Assembly (NCBI RefSeq): GCF_900090105.1
Contig: NZ_FMDM01000014.1
Coordinates: forward strand, 1-64,000
DNA length: 64,000 nucleotides
Reading direction: 5' to 3'
Source: Micromonospora humi
GTDB taxonomy: Bacteria > Actinomycetota > Actinomycetes > Mycobacteriales > Micromonosporaceae
The translations under genes were made by a program, and so were the position numbers. This document shows positions 8,124-17,086 of the stretch, piece by piece. Under the pieces are notes generated by a model. That model ran no database searches, was not told the origin of the DNA, and worked only from the letters and a program-made list of their open reading frames with translations. The number at the start of each line of letters is the position of its first letter. Position 1 is the first letter of the stretch.

Positions 8124-8969
8124 TCAGCCGTCGCGGCGGGTGGTCCACCGGAAGGTGGTCAGGCACAGGATCAGGCCGAGCACGCACCAGGCCCCGAGCA
8201 CCAACGCCACCCGGCCCAGCTCGAACGAGCCGCCCGGCTCCTGGGCGCCGAAGCTGTCCGGCAGGAAGACCGAGCGCAGCCCCTGGCACATCCACTTGAG
8301 CGGGAAGATCGCGGCGACCTGCTGCATCCAGGTGGGCAGGCTGGTGAAGACGAAGAACACGCCGGAGATGAACTGGAGCACCAGCGCGACCGGGGTGACC
8401 ACGGCCGAGCCGCTGCGCGCGGTGCGGGCCAGCGACGAGATGGCGATGCCGCAGAGCGTGCAGGCGGTGACGCCGAGGACCGCGACCCAGCCGAACGTCA
8501 GCCACTTGGCGGCGGTCTGTGGCAGGTCCAGGTCGAACAGGGCGACCGAGACGGCGAGCAGCAGCGCGGTCTCGGCGATGCCGATGACCACCACCATGAT
8601 CACCTTGCCGGCGAACCAGACCCACTTCGGCATCGGCGTGCCCCGGTAGCGCTTGAGCACGCCCCGGTCCCGCTCGATCGGGATCCAGATGCCGAGGTTC
8701 TGGAAGCTCACCGTCATCAGGCCGGTCGCGATCATGCCGGTGATGAAGTATTGCGTGTAGCTGACGCCCGGGGCGATCTCGTCGCTGAAGATCGCCGCGA
8801 AGATCAGGATCATGATGATCGGGAAGCCCATCGTGAACACGACGGACTCCCGGCTGCGCAGGAACTGGGTGATCTCCAGCCGCCCCTGGCGCAGGGCCAG
8901 CGCGCCCGCGCCGAGCCGCCGGGCCGGCGCGGCGGTGACCGGGGCCGCCGGCTTCGTGGTGGTGGTCAT
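8124..8969 (-). CDS. ABC-2 type transporter permease
   Basis: A 281-residue membrane protein with about six hydrophobic segments. The central QNLGIWIPIERDRGVLKRYRGTP region, read in parts, is the usual cytoplasmic loop of DrrB/NodJ-type permeases. Its ATG overlaps the stop of the ATPase gene (ATGA), so the two form one exporter operon. The N-terminus is Thr/Ala/Pro-rich and cytoplasmic. DrrAB-type exporters move hydrophobic drugs or lipids, but the substrate here is unknown. Confidence 0.9.
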   Translation of the reverse strand: MTTTTKPAAPVTAAPARRLGAGALALRQGRLEITQFLRSRESVVFTMGFPIIMILIFAAIFSDEIAPGVSYTQYFITGMIATGLMTVSFQNLGIWIPIERDRGVLKRYRGTPMPKWVWFAGKVIMVVVIGIAETALLLAVSVALFDLDLPQTAAKWLTFGWVAVLGVTACTLCGIAISSLARTARSGSAVVTPVALVLQFISGVFFVFTSLPTWMQQVAAIFPLKWMCQGLRSVFLPDSFGAQEPGGSFELGRVALVLGAWCVLGLILCLTTFRWTTRRDG

Positions 8970-9814
8970 GAGTGTCCGATCATCCGCAGGTAGACGTCTT
9001 CCAGGGTCGGCCGGGTCACGGCCAGGCCGGGGACCTCGCCGCCGAAGCGCGCGGCCAGCTCGGCCACCAGCGCCGTCGGCGTCGCGGTCTCCGCCGACTC
9101 GGCCAGCCCGTCCGGGGTACGCCAGGAGACGGTCGCCAGCGCCTCCTGCCGGTTGCCGAGCCGGTTCGGCGGCGCCACCTCCACCACCCGGCCGGCCGCG
9201 ATCACGCCGACCCGGTCGGCGAGCGCCTCGGCCTCGTCGAGGTAGTGGGTGGTGAGCACGATCGTGGTGCCGGCGGCGGAGAGGTCCCGGATCAGCTCCC
9301 AGAACTCGCGCCGGGCCTCCGGGTCGAAGCCGGTGGTCGGCTCGTCGAGGAAGAGCAGCTCGGGGCGGCCGATGATGCCCAGCGCCACGTCGAGGCGGCG
9401 CTTCTGCCCGCCGGAGAGCGTGTGCGTACGGGCCTTGGCCTTGGCGCCCAGCCCGACCCGCTCGACGACCTTGGCCGGGTCGTCGGCGTCCGGGTAGAAG
9501 CCGGAGAAGTGCCGGACCACCTCGCCGACGGTCAGCTCGTCGAACTCGCCGGTGCCCTGGAGCACGATGCCGACCTTCGAGCGCCAGTCGGCGTCCGGCT
9601 TGGCCGGGTCGACGCCGAGCACCCGGACCTCGCCGGCGTCGCGGTGCCGGTAGCCCTCCAGGATCTCGACCGTGGTGGTCTTGCCCGCGCCGTTCGGGCC
9701 GAGCAGGGCGAACACCTCGCCCCGGTGGACGTCCAGGTCCACCCCGGCCACCGCGACGTTGTCGCCGTACGTCTTGCGCAGTCCCCGTACGGAGATCGCG
9801 AGCTGCTGGTCCAT
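8966..9814 (-). CDS. ABC transporter ATP-binding protein, DrrA-like
   Basis: A 282-residue ATPase with Walker A GPNGAGKTTT, signature LSGGQKRRLDVALG, Walker B LLFLDEPTTGFD and the switch His in VLTTHYLDEAEAL. The C-terminal extension ending TLEDVYLRMIG is usual for DrrA/CcmA-type exporters. It is translated first and overlaps the permease gene. CACACT lies 6 bases before its ATG, so the message is probably leaderless. It is divergent from the PadR gene, which probably controls it. Confidence 0.93.
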   Translation of the reverse strand: MDQQLAISVRGLRKTYGDNVAVAGVDLDVHRGEVFALLGPNGAGKTTTVEILEGYRHRDAGEVRVLGVDPAKPDADWRSKVGIVLQGTGEFDELTVGEVVRHFSGFYPDADDPAKVVERVGLGAKAKARTHTLSGGQKRRLDVALGIIGRPELLFLDEPTTGFDPEARREFWELIRDLSAAGTTIVLTTHYLDEAEALADRVGVIAAGRVVEVAPPNRLGNRQEALATVSWRTPDGLAESAETATPTALVAELAARFGGEVPGLAVTRPTLEDVYLRMIGHS

Positions 9815-9864
9815 GACTCAAGTGTGCGTGCTGCCGTCGCCCGCTGCGATCCCGGGGTTCACTA

Positions 9865-9890
9865 TATACGCGAGGTATACACCCGGTGTA
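9865..9890. promoter_or_regulatory. Two overlapping palindromes, probable PadR operator
   Basis: TATAC-GCGAG-GTATA (9865-9879) and TACACC-C-GGTGTA (9878-9890) are both perfect inverted repeats and share two bases. The second overlaps TAGTCT (9889-9894), a -10-like hexamer 6 bases before the padR ATG. A regulator bound here would block padR and could reach the divergent ABC promoter. PadR proteins commonly bind such short inverted repeats and repress themselves. Confidence 0.6.
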
Positions 9891-9900
9891 GTCTGCCCGC

Positions 9901-10425
9901 ATGACGGTGCCCCTGACCCTGCTCGGCCTGCTCGAACGCGAGCCGAGCCACGGCTACGACCTGAAGCGTGACTACGACACCTTCTTCGGGCGCGGCAAGC
10001 CGCTGCCCTACGGGCAGGTCTACTCGACGCTCAGCCGGCTGGCCCGCGACGGCAAGGTGGTGGTCAGCGACGTCGAGCCCGGCGCCGGCCCCGACCGCAA
10101 GCGCTACGTCATCACCGACCGGGGCGCCACCGAGGTGGAGCACTGGCTGACCGAGCCGGTCGAGCCGGAACCCCATCTGCAGACCGTGCTGTTCGCCAAG
10201 GTCGTGCTCGCCCTGATGCTGGGCCGCCCGGCGGAGGAGTACCTGGACACCCAGCGCGCCGCCCACCTGCGCCGGATGCGGGAGCTGACCGAGGTCAAGC
10301 GGGCCGGCGGACTGGTCGACGTGATGCTCGCCGACCACGGCCTCTACCACCTGGAGGCGGACCTGAGATGGATCGAGATGGCCGGCGCCCGACTGGACGC
10401 GCTACGGAAGGCGGTACGGCGATGA
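9901..10425 (+). CDS. PadR-family transcriptional regulator
   Basis: A 174-residue regulator. The winged helix (about 1-85) begins TLLGLLEREPSHGYDLKR and has YGQVYSTLSRLARDG, the usual PadR recognition-helix pattern; a C-terminal helical dimerisation part follows. PadR proteins often sense exported drugs. It sits between two ABC systems: divergent from the DrrAB-like operon and overlapping (ATGA) the next ATPase gene, so it may control both. Confidence 0.92.
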   Translation: MTVPLTLLGLLEREPSHGYDLKRDYDTFFGRGKPLPYGQVYSTLSRLARDGKVVVSDVEPGAGPDRKRYVITDRGATEVEHWLTEPVEPEPHLQTVLFAKVVLALMLGRPAEEYLDTQRAAHLRRMRELTEVKRAGGLVDVMLADHGLYHLEADLRWIEMAGARLDALRKAVRR

Positions 10426-11102
10426 CCGTGACGATCGAGGCCCGGGACGTGACGTTCTCGTTCGGCGAGACCCAGGCCCTGCGTGGCGCGAGCCTCGCCG
10501 TCGAGGCCGGTGAGATCGTCGCCGTGATGGGCCCCAGCGGCTCCGGCAAGTCGACGCTGCTGCACTGCCTGGCCGGCATCCTGGTGCCCGACTCCGGCGA
10601 GGTCCGCTTCGGCGACGTGCGGCTCGACACGCTCGGCGAGGCGGAGCGGAGCGCGCTGCGCCGCGACCGCTTCGGGTTCGTCTTCCAGTTCGGCCAGCTC
10701 GTCCCGGAACTCACCGCGGCGGAGAACGTCGCGCTGCCGCTGCTGCTCGGCGGCGTCCGGCGCGGCCCGGCGCTGCGGTCCGCCCGCGCCTGGTTCGAGC
10801 GGCTCGGGCTGGGCGGCCTGGAGCACCGCCGCTCCGGCGAACTCTCCGGCGGGCAGGCCCAACGGGTGGCGCTGGCCCGGGGCCTGGTCGCCCGGCCGCA
10901 GGTGCTCTTCGCCGACGAGCCCACCGGCGCGCTCGACTCGCTCACCGGCGAGGAGGTGATGGACCTGCTCGTCGACACCGCGCGGGAGCAGGGCACCACC
11001 GTCGTCCTGGTCACCCACGAACCGCGCGTCGCCGCGTACGCCGACCGCGAGGTCGTGGTGCGGGACGGCCGGGTCAACGCGCCGGCCGGGGTCGGCTCGT
11101 GA
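10422..11102 (+). CDS. ABC transporter ATP-binding protein, LolD/MacB-like
   Basis: A 226-residue ATPase with Walker A GPSGSGKSTL, Q-loop FVFQFGQLVPELTAAENV, signature LSGGQAQRVALARGL and Walker B VLFADEPTGALDS. This is the class that works with FtsX-like permeases in mechanotransmission rather than classical transport. The start overlaps the padR stop, and the next gene overlaps its own stop by 4 bases, so padR, ATPase and permease are one translationally coupled unit. Confidence 0.93.
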   Translation: MTVTIEARDVTFSFGETQALRGASLAVEAGEIVAVMGPSGSGKSTLLHCLAGILVPDSGEVRFGDVRLDTLGEAERSALRRDRFGFVFQFGQLVPELTAAENVALPLLLGGVRRGPALRSARAWFERLGLGGLEHRRSGELSGGQAQRVALARGLVARPQVLFADEPTGALDSLTGEEVMDLLVDTAREQGTTVVLVTHEPRVAAYADREVVVRDGRVNAPAGVGS

Positions 11103-13252
11103 TCGCGCTCGCGCTCCGCCTGGCGGTCGCGGGCGGCCGGGAGGCGCTCGTCCGGCTGGCCGCCGTCGCCGCCGCCGTGGCGATCGGCGCCGGGCTGCTG
11201 CTCACCACCGTGGCCGGCGTGCACGCCACCAACGCCCAGCTCGGCCGGTACGCCGCGATGTATCCGCAGGAGACGGCCGGCGGCGCGGCCGACCCGCTGC
11301 TCTGGTCGACCCGGTTCGACTACTTCCACGGCACCCAGATCCAGCGCGTCGACGTCGCCGCGACCGGGCCGACCGCGCCCACCCCGGTCGGCGTGCCCCG
11401 GGTGCCCGGCCCCGGCGAGTACTACGCCTCCCCGGCGCTGCGGAAGCTGCTGGCCACCACGCCGGCCGACCAGCTCGGCGACCGCTATCCCGGCCGCGAC
11501 CTCGGCGCCGTCGGCCCGGCGGGGCTCACCTCGCCGGAGAGCCTGCTCATCCTGGTCGGCGGGACGCCGGAGCAGGTGGGTGCGCTGGACCGGGTCCGGA
11601 AGGTCACCCGGGTGGCCGGCAACGAGGCGCCGCTGCCGGAGACCGCGATCGACCTCATCCTCGGCGTGGTGGCCGGCGGGCTGCTCTTTCCCGTGCTCAT
11701 CTTCATCGGCACCGCGACCCGGCTCGGCGCCGCCCGCCGGGAGCAACGCTTCGCCGCGATGCGCCTGGTCGGCGCCACCCCACGACAGATCTCGGTGGTC
11801 GCGGCCGTGGAGGCCGCGCTCGCGGCGGCGATCGGCGCCGCGGTCGGCTTCGCCCTGTTCCTCGCGTTCCGCGGGCAGCTCGCCGCGATCCCGTTCACCG
11901 GCGTGCCGTACTTCCCCGGCGACCTCGCCCTCGGGTTGCCGGACGTCCTGCTGGTGGCGCTCGGGGTGCCGGCGGGCGCGGCGGTCGCCGCCTGGGTGGC
12001 GTTGCGCCGGGTGCGGATCTCCCCGCTCGGCGTCACCCGGCGGGTGACGCCGCGGCCGCCGCGGGCGTACCGGTTGATCCCGCTCGTGCTCGGTTTCGCC
12101 GGGCTGGGCCTCGGCCTGCTCTACCGGCCCGTCACCGGCGACGGTCAGACCGCGCTCTTCCTGCCCTCCCTGCTGCTGGTGATGACCGGGCTGGTCACCG
12201 GCGGGCCCTGGCTGGCCATGGTCGGCGCCCGGGCGATGGCCGCCCGCGCCGGCCGGCCGGCCGCGCTGATCGCCGCCCGCCGGCTCGCCGACAATCCGGC
12301 CGCCGGGTTCCGGGCGGTGAGCGGGGTGATGCTCGCGTTGTTCGTGACGACCGTGGCGGTCGGCGTGATGGGGACGATCGCCGCCGAGCGCGGCCCGGCC
12401 CCGCGGGGTTCGCTGGAGGCCGGCCGGCTGTCCTTCAGCCTGCTGAACGACGCGCCGGTGCCCGCCACGCTGCCGACCGAGCTGGCCGCGGTCCCCGGCG
12501 TGCGCAACCCCGTGGTCATCCGGGAGAACCCGGTGCAGGGCGCGGGTCACGACGACGGGGTGATCGCCTGCGCCGACATCCCGGCCGCCTACGGGCGGTG
12601 CGCCGACGGGGCGACCGTCGCCGAGGTGACGGAGGGCCTGATCCCCTGGCGGGAGTCCGCCTCCGCGGACCGGGTCTGGCCCGCCTCCGAGGTCGACCCG
12701 ACGGCCCTCCCTCAGCTGCCTGTCGCTTCCCTGGCGGTCGACGCGGACGGCCCGGTCGCGATCGAGCGGGCCCGGACGATCATGGTGGCCGCGTTCCCCG
12801 GCTACGTGGTGGCGCCGACCGTGCCCGGCGACTTCGAGTCCGACTTCGCGAACACCATGCGGGGTTGGCAGCGGTTGGCCGACGTGGTGGTGGTGTTCAG
12901 CCTCGCGCTCGCCGGGTGCAGCCTGGCGGTCGCCGTGGCGGCCGGCCTCAGCGAGCGGAAGCGGCCGTTCAGCCTGCTGCGGCTCAGCGGCGCGCCGGTG
13001 CGGCTGCTGCGCCGGGTGGTGGCGCTGGAGAGCGTGGTGCCGATGCTCACCGTCGCCGCGGTCGCGGTCGGGATGGGCCTGGTCGCCGCGCACCTGTTCC
13101 TGCGCGCGCAGATGCACTACGACCTGCGCCTGCCCGGGCTCGGATTCGCCGCCGTGGTGGCCGTCGGGCTGCTCGGCTGCCTCGCCGTCATCGCCGCCAC
13201 GCTGCCGCTGCTGGAACGCGTCACCGGCCCGCAGGCCGCCCGCAACGAGTGA
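11099..13252 (+). CDS. FtsX-like ABC permease
   Basis: A 717-residue membrane protein that starts at GTG. An N-terminal transmembrane helix is followed by an extracytoplasmic domain. A first FtsX block (hydrophobic segments around residues 195-320, with ARREQRFAAMRLVGATPRQI) and a second one near the C-terminus ([19 protein letters not shown]) come after it. This two-block layout is typical of actinobacterial MacB/FtsX partners. With the preceding ATPase it may serve envelope defence or remodelling. The second extracytoplasmic domain between the blocks is not recognised. Confidence 0.88.
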   Translation: MIALALRLAVAGGREALVRLAAVAAAVAIGAGLLLTTVAGVHATNAQLGRYAAMYPQETAGGAADPLLWSTRFDYFHGTQIQRVDVAATGPTAPTPVGVPRVPGPGEYYASPALRKLLATTPADQLGDRYPGRDLGAVGPAGLTSPESLLILVGGTPEQVGALDRVRKVTRVAGNEAPLPETAIDLILGVVAGGLLFPVLIFIGTATRLGAARREQRFAAMRLVGATPRQISVVAAVEAALAAAIGAAVGFALFLAFRGQLAAIPFTGVPYFPGDLALGLPDVLLVALGVPAGAAVAAWVALRRVRISPLGVTRRVTPRPPRAYRLIPLVLGFAGLGLGLLYRPVTGDGQTALFLPSLLLVMTGLVTGGPWLAMVGARAMAARAGRPAALIAARRLADNPAAGFRAVSGVMLALFVTTVAVGVMGTIAAERGPAPRGSLEAGRLSFSLLNDAPVPATLPTELAAVPGVRNPVVIRENPVQGAGHDDGVIACADIPAAYGRCADGATVAEVTEGLIPWRESASADRVWPASEVDPTALPQLPVASLAVDADGPVAIERARTIMVAAFPGYVVAPTVPGDFESDFANTMRGWQRLADVVVVFSLALAGCSLAVAVAAGLSERKRPFSLLRLSGAPVRLLRRVVALESVVPMLTVAAVAVGMGLVAAHLFLRAQMHYDLRLPGLGFAAVVAVGLLGCLAVIAATLPLLERVTGPQAARNE

Positions 13253-13258
13253 GGTCCA

Positions 13259-13296
13259 GGTGGGCCGGCCACATCCGGAGCCCCGGTCGGCCCACC
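13259..13296. terminator. Possible terminator after the FtsX-like permease
   Basis: A 9-bp inverted repeat (GGTGGGCCG and its complement) with a 20-base loop, starting 7 bases after the permease stop codon. It is weaker than the other hairpins listed. Confidence 0.35.
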
Positions 13297-13335
13297 GGCG
13301 CGGACATCCAACTGTGTGGTTTTGCACAGCCTCTT

Positions 13336-13357
13336 TTACTGAACGGTAACTTAGACT
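13336..13357 (+). promoter_or_regulatory. Operator-like palindrome and -10 box of the ethylmalonyl-CoA mutase gene
   Basis: TTACTGAACGGTAA (13336-13349) has TTAC...GTAA ends. Two bases later TAGACT (13352-13357) lies exactly 6 bases before the ATG at 13364, so the transcript is probably leaderless. The palindrome differs at one position from TTACTGAACGGTAG before the ccr gene and resembles the site before the aldehyde dehydrogenase gene. A TetR-type regulator is a likely binder, by inference. Confidence 0.6.
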
Positions 13358-13363
13358 CCGGCC

Positions 13364-15358
13364 ATGGACGACGCGATGCCGGGACGCCTGCCGGAGCGGG
13401 ACCGCCCGTGGGTGATGCGCACGTACGCCGGGCACTCCTCCGCCGCGGCCTCCAACGCGCTCTACCGCCGCAACCTGGCCAAGGGGCAGACCGGCCTGTC
13501 GGTCGCGTTCGACCTGCCCACCCAGACCGGGTACGACCCGGACCACGAGCTGGCCGCCGGTGAGGTGGGCCGGGTCGGCGTGCCGGTGGCGCACCTCGGC
13601 GACATGCGCGCGCTCGTCGACGGCATCCCGTTGGCCGACATGAACACCTCGATGACCATCAACGCGCCGGCCATGTGGATGCTCGCGCTCTACGGCACCG
13701 CCGCCGTCGAGCAGGGCGCCGAGCTGCGCCGCTGCGCCGGCACCACGCAGAACGACATCATCAAGGAGTACCTGTCCCGGGGGACCTACATCTTCCCGCC
13801 GGCCGCGTCGCTGCGGCTGACCGCGGACGTCGTCGCGTACACGCTGCGGGAGATGCCGCGGTGGAACCCGGTCAACATCTGCTCGTACCACCTCCAGGAG
13901 GCCGGTGCGACGCCGGTGCAGGAGGTCGGCTTCGCGCTCGCCACCGCGGTCGCCGTGCTGGACACCGTGCGCGACTCCGGGCAGGTGCCGGCCGAGCGGA
14001 TGGGCGACGTGGTCCAGCGGATCTCGTTCTTCGTCAACGCCGGGGTGCGCTTCGTCGAGGAGATCGCCAAGATGCGCGCGTTCGGCGCGCTGTGGGACGA
14101 GATCACCCGGGACCGCTACGGCGTTACCGAGCCCAGGCAGCGCCGGTTCCGCTACGGCGTGCAGGTCAACTCGCTGGGCCTGACCGAGGCGCAGCCGGAG
14201 AACAACATCCAGCGGATCGTGCTGGAGATGCTCGGCGTCACGCTCTCCCGCGACGCCCGGGCCCGGGCCGTGCAGCTGCCCGCCTGGAACGAGGCCCTCG
14301 GCCTGCCCCGCCCGTGGGACCAGCAGTGGTCGCTGCGCATGCAACAGGTCCTGGCGTACGAGTCGGACCTGCTCGAATATCCCGACCTGTTCGAGGGGTC
14401 GCACGTGATGACCGCGCTCGTCGACGACATCGTCGCCGGGGCCCGGGTCGAGCTGGACAAGGTGCTGGAGATGGGCGGCGTGGTGACCGCCGTGGAGTCC
14501 GGCTACCTCAAGAGCGCGCTGGTCGCCTCGCTGGCCGACCGCCGCCGACGGATGGAGTCCGGCGCGGACGTGGTGATCGGCGTCAACCGGTTCACCGAGA
14601 CCGAGCCGTCCCCGTTGACCGCGGCCGGTGCCGAGGCGATCGAGCAGGTCGACCCCGCGGTCGAGGCGGCCGCCGCGGCCGGCGTACGCGAATGGCGGGC
14701 CGGGCGGGACGCGGGCGCGGTGGACGCCGCGCTGGACCGGCTGCGCGCGGACGCCGCCACCACGACGAACCTGATGCCGGCGACGCTGGCGTGCGTGGCC
14801 GCCGGGGTGACCACGGGGGAGTGGGCCGGCGCGCTGCGCCAGGTCTTCGGCGAGTACCGGGCGCCGACCGGGCTGTCCGGGGCGGCCGGGGCCGGCGGCG
14901 ACGCGAGCCTCGCGGCGGTCCGCGAGCGGGTCGCCGCGACCGCCGGTGAGCTGGGCAGCGGCCGGCTGCGCCTGCTGGTCGGCAAGCCGGGGCTGGACGG
15001 GCACTCCAACGGCGCCGAGCAGATCGCGGTACGCGCCCGCGACGCCGGCTTCGAGGTGATCTACCAGGGCATCCGGCTGACCGCCGGGCAGATCGTGGCC
15101 GCCGCCGTGGAGGAGGACGTCGACCTGGTCGGGCTCTCCGTGCTCTCCGGCTCGCACCTGGCCGCCGTGCCGGCGGTGCTGGACGGGCTGCGCGCCGCCG
15201 GGCGGGGCGACCTGCCGGTGGTGGTGGGGGGCATCATCCCGCCGGCCGACGCCGAGGCGCTGCGGGCCGCCGGGGTGGCCCGGGTGTTCACGCCGAAGGA
15301 CTTCGCGCTCACCGGCATCATCGACGAGCTGGTCACCGTCATCCGCGAGCGGATGTAA
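13364..15358 (+). CDS. ecm: Ethylmalonyl-CoA mutase (Ecm/MeaA)
   Basis: A 664-residue coenzyme-B12 mutase converting ethylmalonyl-CoA to methylsuccinyl-CoA. The TIM-barrel part begins RPWVMRTYAGHSSA and contains GLSVAFDLPTQTGYD. Tyr in RTYAG and Arg in YLSRGTYIFPP match methylmalonyl-CoA mutase Tyr89 and Arg207, as expected for a substrate with a free carboxylate. The C-terminal B12 domain has KPGLDGHSNG with His547 as the cobalt ligand, then SVLSGSH and GGIIPP. Single-chain size and overall sequence match MeaA of streptomycetes, where it is encoded beside ccr; here ccr is 17 kb away. The assignment to Ecm rather than methylmalonyl-CoA mutase rests on family resemblance. Confidence 0.88.
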   Translation: MDDAMPGRLPERDRPWVMRTYAGHSSAAASNALYRRNLAKGQTGLSVAFDLPTQTGYDPDHELAAGEVGRVGVPVAHLGDMRALVDGIPLADMNTSMTINAPAMWMLALYGTAAVEQGAELRRCAGTTQNDIIKEYLSRGTYIFPPAASLRLTADVVAYTLREMPRWNPVNICSYHLQEAGATPVQEVGFALATAVAVLDTVRDSGQVPAERMGDVVQRISFFVNAGVRFVEEIAKMRAFGALWDEITRDRYGVTEPRQRRFRYGVQVNSLGLTEAQPENNIQRIVLEMLGVTLSRDARARAVQLPAWNEALGLPRPWDQQWSLRMQQVLAYESDLLEYPDLFEGSHVMTALVDDIVAGARVELDKVLEMGGVVTAVESGYLKSALVASLADRRRRMESGADVVIGVNRFTETEPSPLTAAGAEAIEQVDPAVEAAAAAGVREWRAGRDAGAVDAALDRLRADAATTTNLMPATLACVAAGVTTGEWAGALRQVFGEYRAPTGLSGAAGAGGDASLAAVRERVAATAGELGSGRLRLLVGKPGLDGHSNGAEQIAVRARDAGFEVIYQGIRLTAGQIVAAAVEEDVDLVGLSVLSGSHLAAVPAVLDGLRAAGRGDLPVVVGGIIPPADAEALRAAGVARVFTPKDFALTGIIDELVTVIRERM

Positions 15359-15428
15359 GCGGGGATCCGGCCCGGTGTCCGCCGGAAAAGCCTAAAGTCG
15401 GGGCAAGACACCACGGAAGGGCGGAAAG

Positions 15429-15725
15429 ATGACCGCGTCTTTGGAGATGCCCCGGGTCCAGGAATGCGCCGTCCGGTCCTGCGCCTACAACCACACGAAC
15501 GACTGCCACGCGTTCGCCATCACGATCGGCAGCAGCGACCACGCCCACTGCCACACCTACGTGGACATGCCGGTGCGCGGCGGCATCGAGCAGTTGACCG
15601 CCCAGGTCGGCGCCTGCTCGCGGTCCGACTGCCAGCACAACTCCGACCTGGAGTGCCACGCCCCGGCCATCACCGTCGGCCCGGACATGGACATGGCCGA
15701 CTGCATGACCTACCGCAGCCGCTGA
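15429..15725 (+). CDS. DUF1540 double-domain cysteine-rich protein
   Basis: A 98-residue protein with two copies of the DUF1540 motif. Copy one runs from CAVRSCAYNHTNDCHAF to HCHTYVD; copy two runs from GACSRSDCQHNSDLECHAP to DCMTYRSR. Each copy has four Cys spaced like a small metal-binding knot, eight Cys in all. The function of the family is unknown; a zinc or copper site is plausible. GGAAGGGCGGAAAG precedes the ATG as a ribosome site. The gene is monocistronic and convergent with the DUF4126 gene, 12 bases apart. Confidence 0.88.
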   Translation: MTASLEMPRVQECAVRSCAYNHTNDCHAFAITIGSSDHAHCHTYVDMPVRGGIEQLTAQVGACSRSDCQHNSDLECHAPAITVGPDMDMADCMTYRSR

Positions 15726-15737
15726 CGCGGCCCCCGC

Positions 15738-16355
15738 TCAGACGCGGAAACCGGCCGCCCGGGCCGCCGCGCGTTCCCGGCGTCGGTCCTTGCGGCGGCG
15801 GAACAGCCAGACCACGAACGCCACCAGGCCGACCGCGAACACCAGCACCAGCACCGGCAGCAGGATCGCCACCACCGACATGATCACGCTGGTGGCGTCC
15901 TCGGCGGTGCTCGCCACCGGCGCGCCGAAGCCGGCCGTGGTCGCGTTGACCACCGGCCGGGCGGCGGCCTTGAGCAGGTGCACGCCGAGCGCGATGAGCA
16001 CGCCGACCACCACCGGCACCCACTGGTGGGTGGAGAAGAACGTGTCCGGGTCGCTGACCGTCACCGTCTCCGAACCGGACCCGGCGCCGAACGCCAGACC
16101 ACCCGCGGTCGGCCGCACCACGGTCTGCACCATGTCGTTGACGTGGTCGACCACCGGCACCTTGTCGGCCACCACCTCGACCGCGAGCAGCACGGCGAGG
16201 ATCAGCAGGACCCAGCCGTTGCCCAGCCACTGCCAGCCGCCGGGCAGCTCGATCAGGTTGGTGTAGCGGGCCAGCAGGCCCATCAGCATCAGCGGGATGT
16301 AGGCGTTGAGGCCCGCCGAGGCGGCGAGACCGGAACCGGTGAGGACTTCGAGCAC
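15738..16355 (-). CDS. DUF4126 membrane protein
   Basis: A 205-residue protein that starts at GTG. It begins [20 protein letters not shown], the usual N-terminus of DUF4126 proteins, and has about five hydrophobic segments. The C-terminal tail is strongly basic ([16 protein letters not shown]), a cytoplasmic anchor. The family has no known function. CATATT lies 6 bases before the GTG, consistent with a leaderless message. Confidence 0.85.
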   Translation of the reverse strand: MLEVLTGSGLAASAGLNAYIPLMLMGLLARYTNLIELPGGWQWLGNGWVLLILAVLLAVEVVADKVPVVDHVNDMVQTVVRPTAGGLAFGAGSGSETVTVSDPDTFFSTHQWVPVVVGVLIALGVHLLKAAARPVVNATTAGFGAPVASTAEDATSVIMSVVAILLPVLVLVFAVGLVAFVVWLFRRRKDRRRERAAARAAGFRV

Positions 16356-16414
16356 GATCTCAATATGGCACCGGTGCGCCAGTGGCGCTCGTCGGCGCCG
16401 GCCGGGGGCTCGGC

Positions 16415-16420
16415 TACCCT
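16415..16420 (+). promoter_or_regulatory. -10 box of a leaderless nucS promoter
   Basis: TACCCT lies exactly 6 bases before the nucS GTG at 16427, with no ribosome site between. This supports the 16427 start over an upstream ATG at 16382. Confidence 0.5.
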
Positions 16421-16426
16421 CGTCGG

Positions 16427-17086
16427 GTGCGGTTGGTCATTGCGAAGTGCTCGGTGGACTACGTCGGACGACTCTCGGCTCACCTGCCGCCGGCCACCCG
16501 GCTGCTCATGGTGAAGGCGGACGGCTCGGTGTCGATCCACGCGGACGACCGGGCCTACAAGCCTCTGAACTGGATGAGCCCGCCGTGCCGGCTGGAGGAG
16601 GCACCCGGCGTGTGGCGGGTGGTCAACAAGGCCGGCGAGGAGTTGCGCATCACCCTGGAGGAGATCTTCCAGGACACCTCGTACGAGCTGGGGGTCGACC
16701 CCGGCCTGCGCAAGGACGGCGTCGAGGCGCACCTGCAGGAGCTGCTCGCCGCCAACCCGGCAACGCTGGGCGAGGGCTACACGCTGGTCCGCCGCGAGTA
16801 CATGACCGCGATCGGCCCGGTCGACCTGCTCTGCCGCGACGCCAACGCCGGCGCGGTCGCGGTCGAGGTGAAGCGGCGCGGCGAGATCGACGGGGTGGAG
16901 CAGCTCACCCGCTACCTGGAGCTGATGAACCGCGACCCGCTGCTCGCGCCGGTCACCGGCGTCTTCGCGGCGCAGGAGATCAAGCCGCAGGCCCGGGTGC
17001 TCGCCACCGACCGCGGCATCCGCTGCGTGGTGGTCGACTACGACAAGCTGCGCGGCATCGAGCGCGACGAGCTGACGCTGTTCTAG
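16427..17086 (+). CDS. nucS: Mismatch-specific endonuclease NucS (EndoMS)
   Basis: A 219-residue nuclease that cuts both strands at mismatches and replaces MutS/MutL in actinobacteria. The start [16 protein letters not shown] is the conserved N-terminus of the family (read with GTG). The C-terminal RecB-like nuclease domain shows GPVDLLCRD and [21 protein letters not shown], read in parts, with the D...EVK metal-binding residues. NucS normally binds the sliding clamp through its last residues; here the tail is RDELTLF. The stop codon overlaps that of the aldehyde dehydrogenase gene on the other strand (CTAG). Confidence 0.93.
   Translation: MRLVIAKCSVDYVGRLSAHLPPATRLLMVKADGSVSIHADDRAYKPLNWMSPPCRLEEAPGVWRVVNKAGEELRITLEEIFQDTSYELGVDPGLRKDGVEAHLQELLAANPATLGEGYTLVRREYMTAIGPVDLLCRDANAGAVAVEVKRRGEIDGVEQLTRYLELMNRDPLLAPVTGVFAAQEIKPQARVLATDRGIRCVVVDYDKLRGIERDELTLF

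Noticed and set aside
10295-15157. A 1620-residue open frame on the minus strand
   Set aside because: It lies antisense to four well-recognised genes, and its translation is His/Arg/Gly/Pro-rich with no known motif. Such frames arise from GC-biased codon use.
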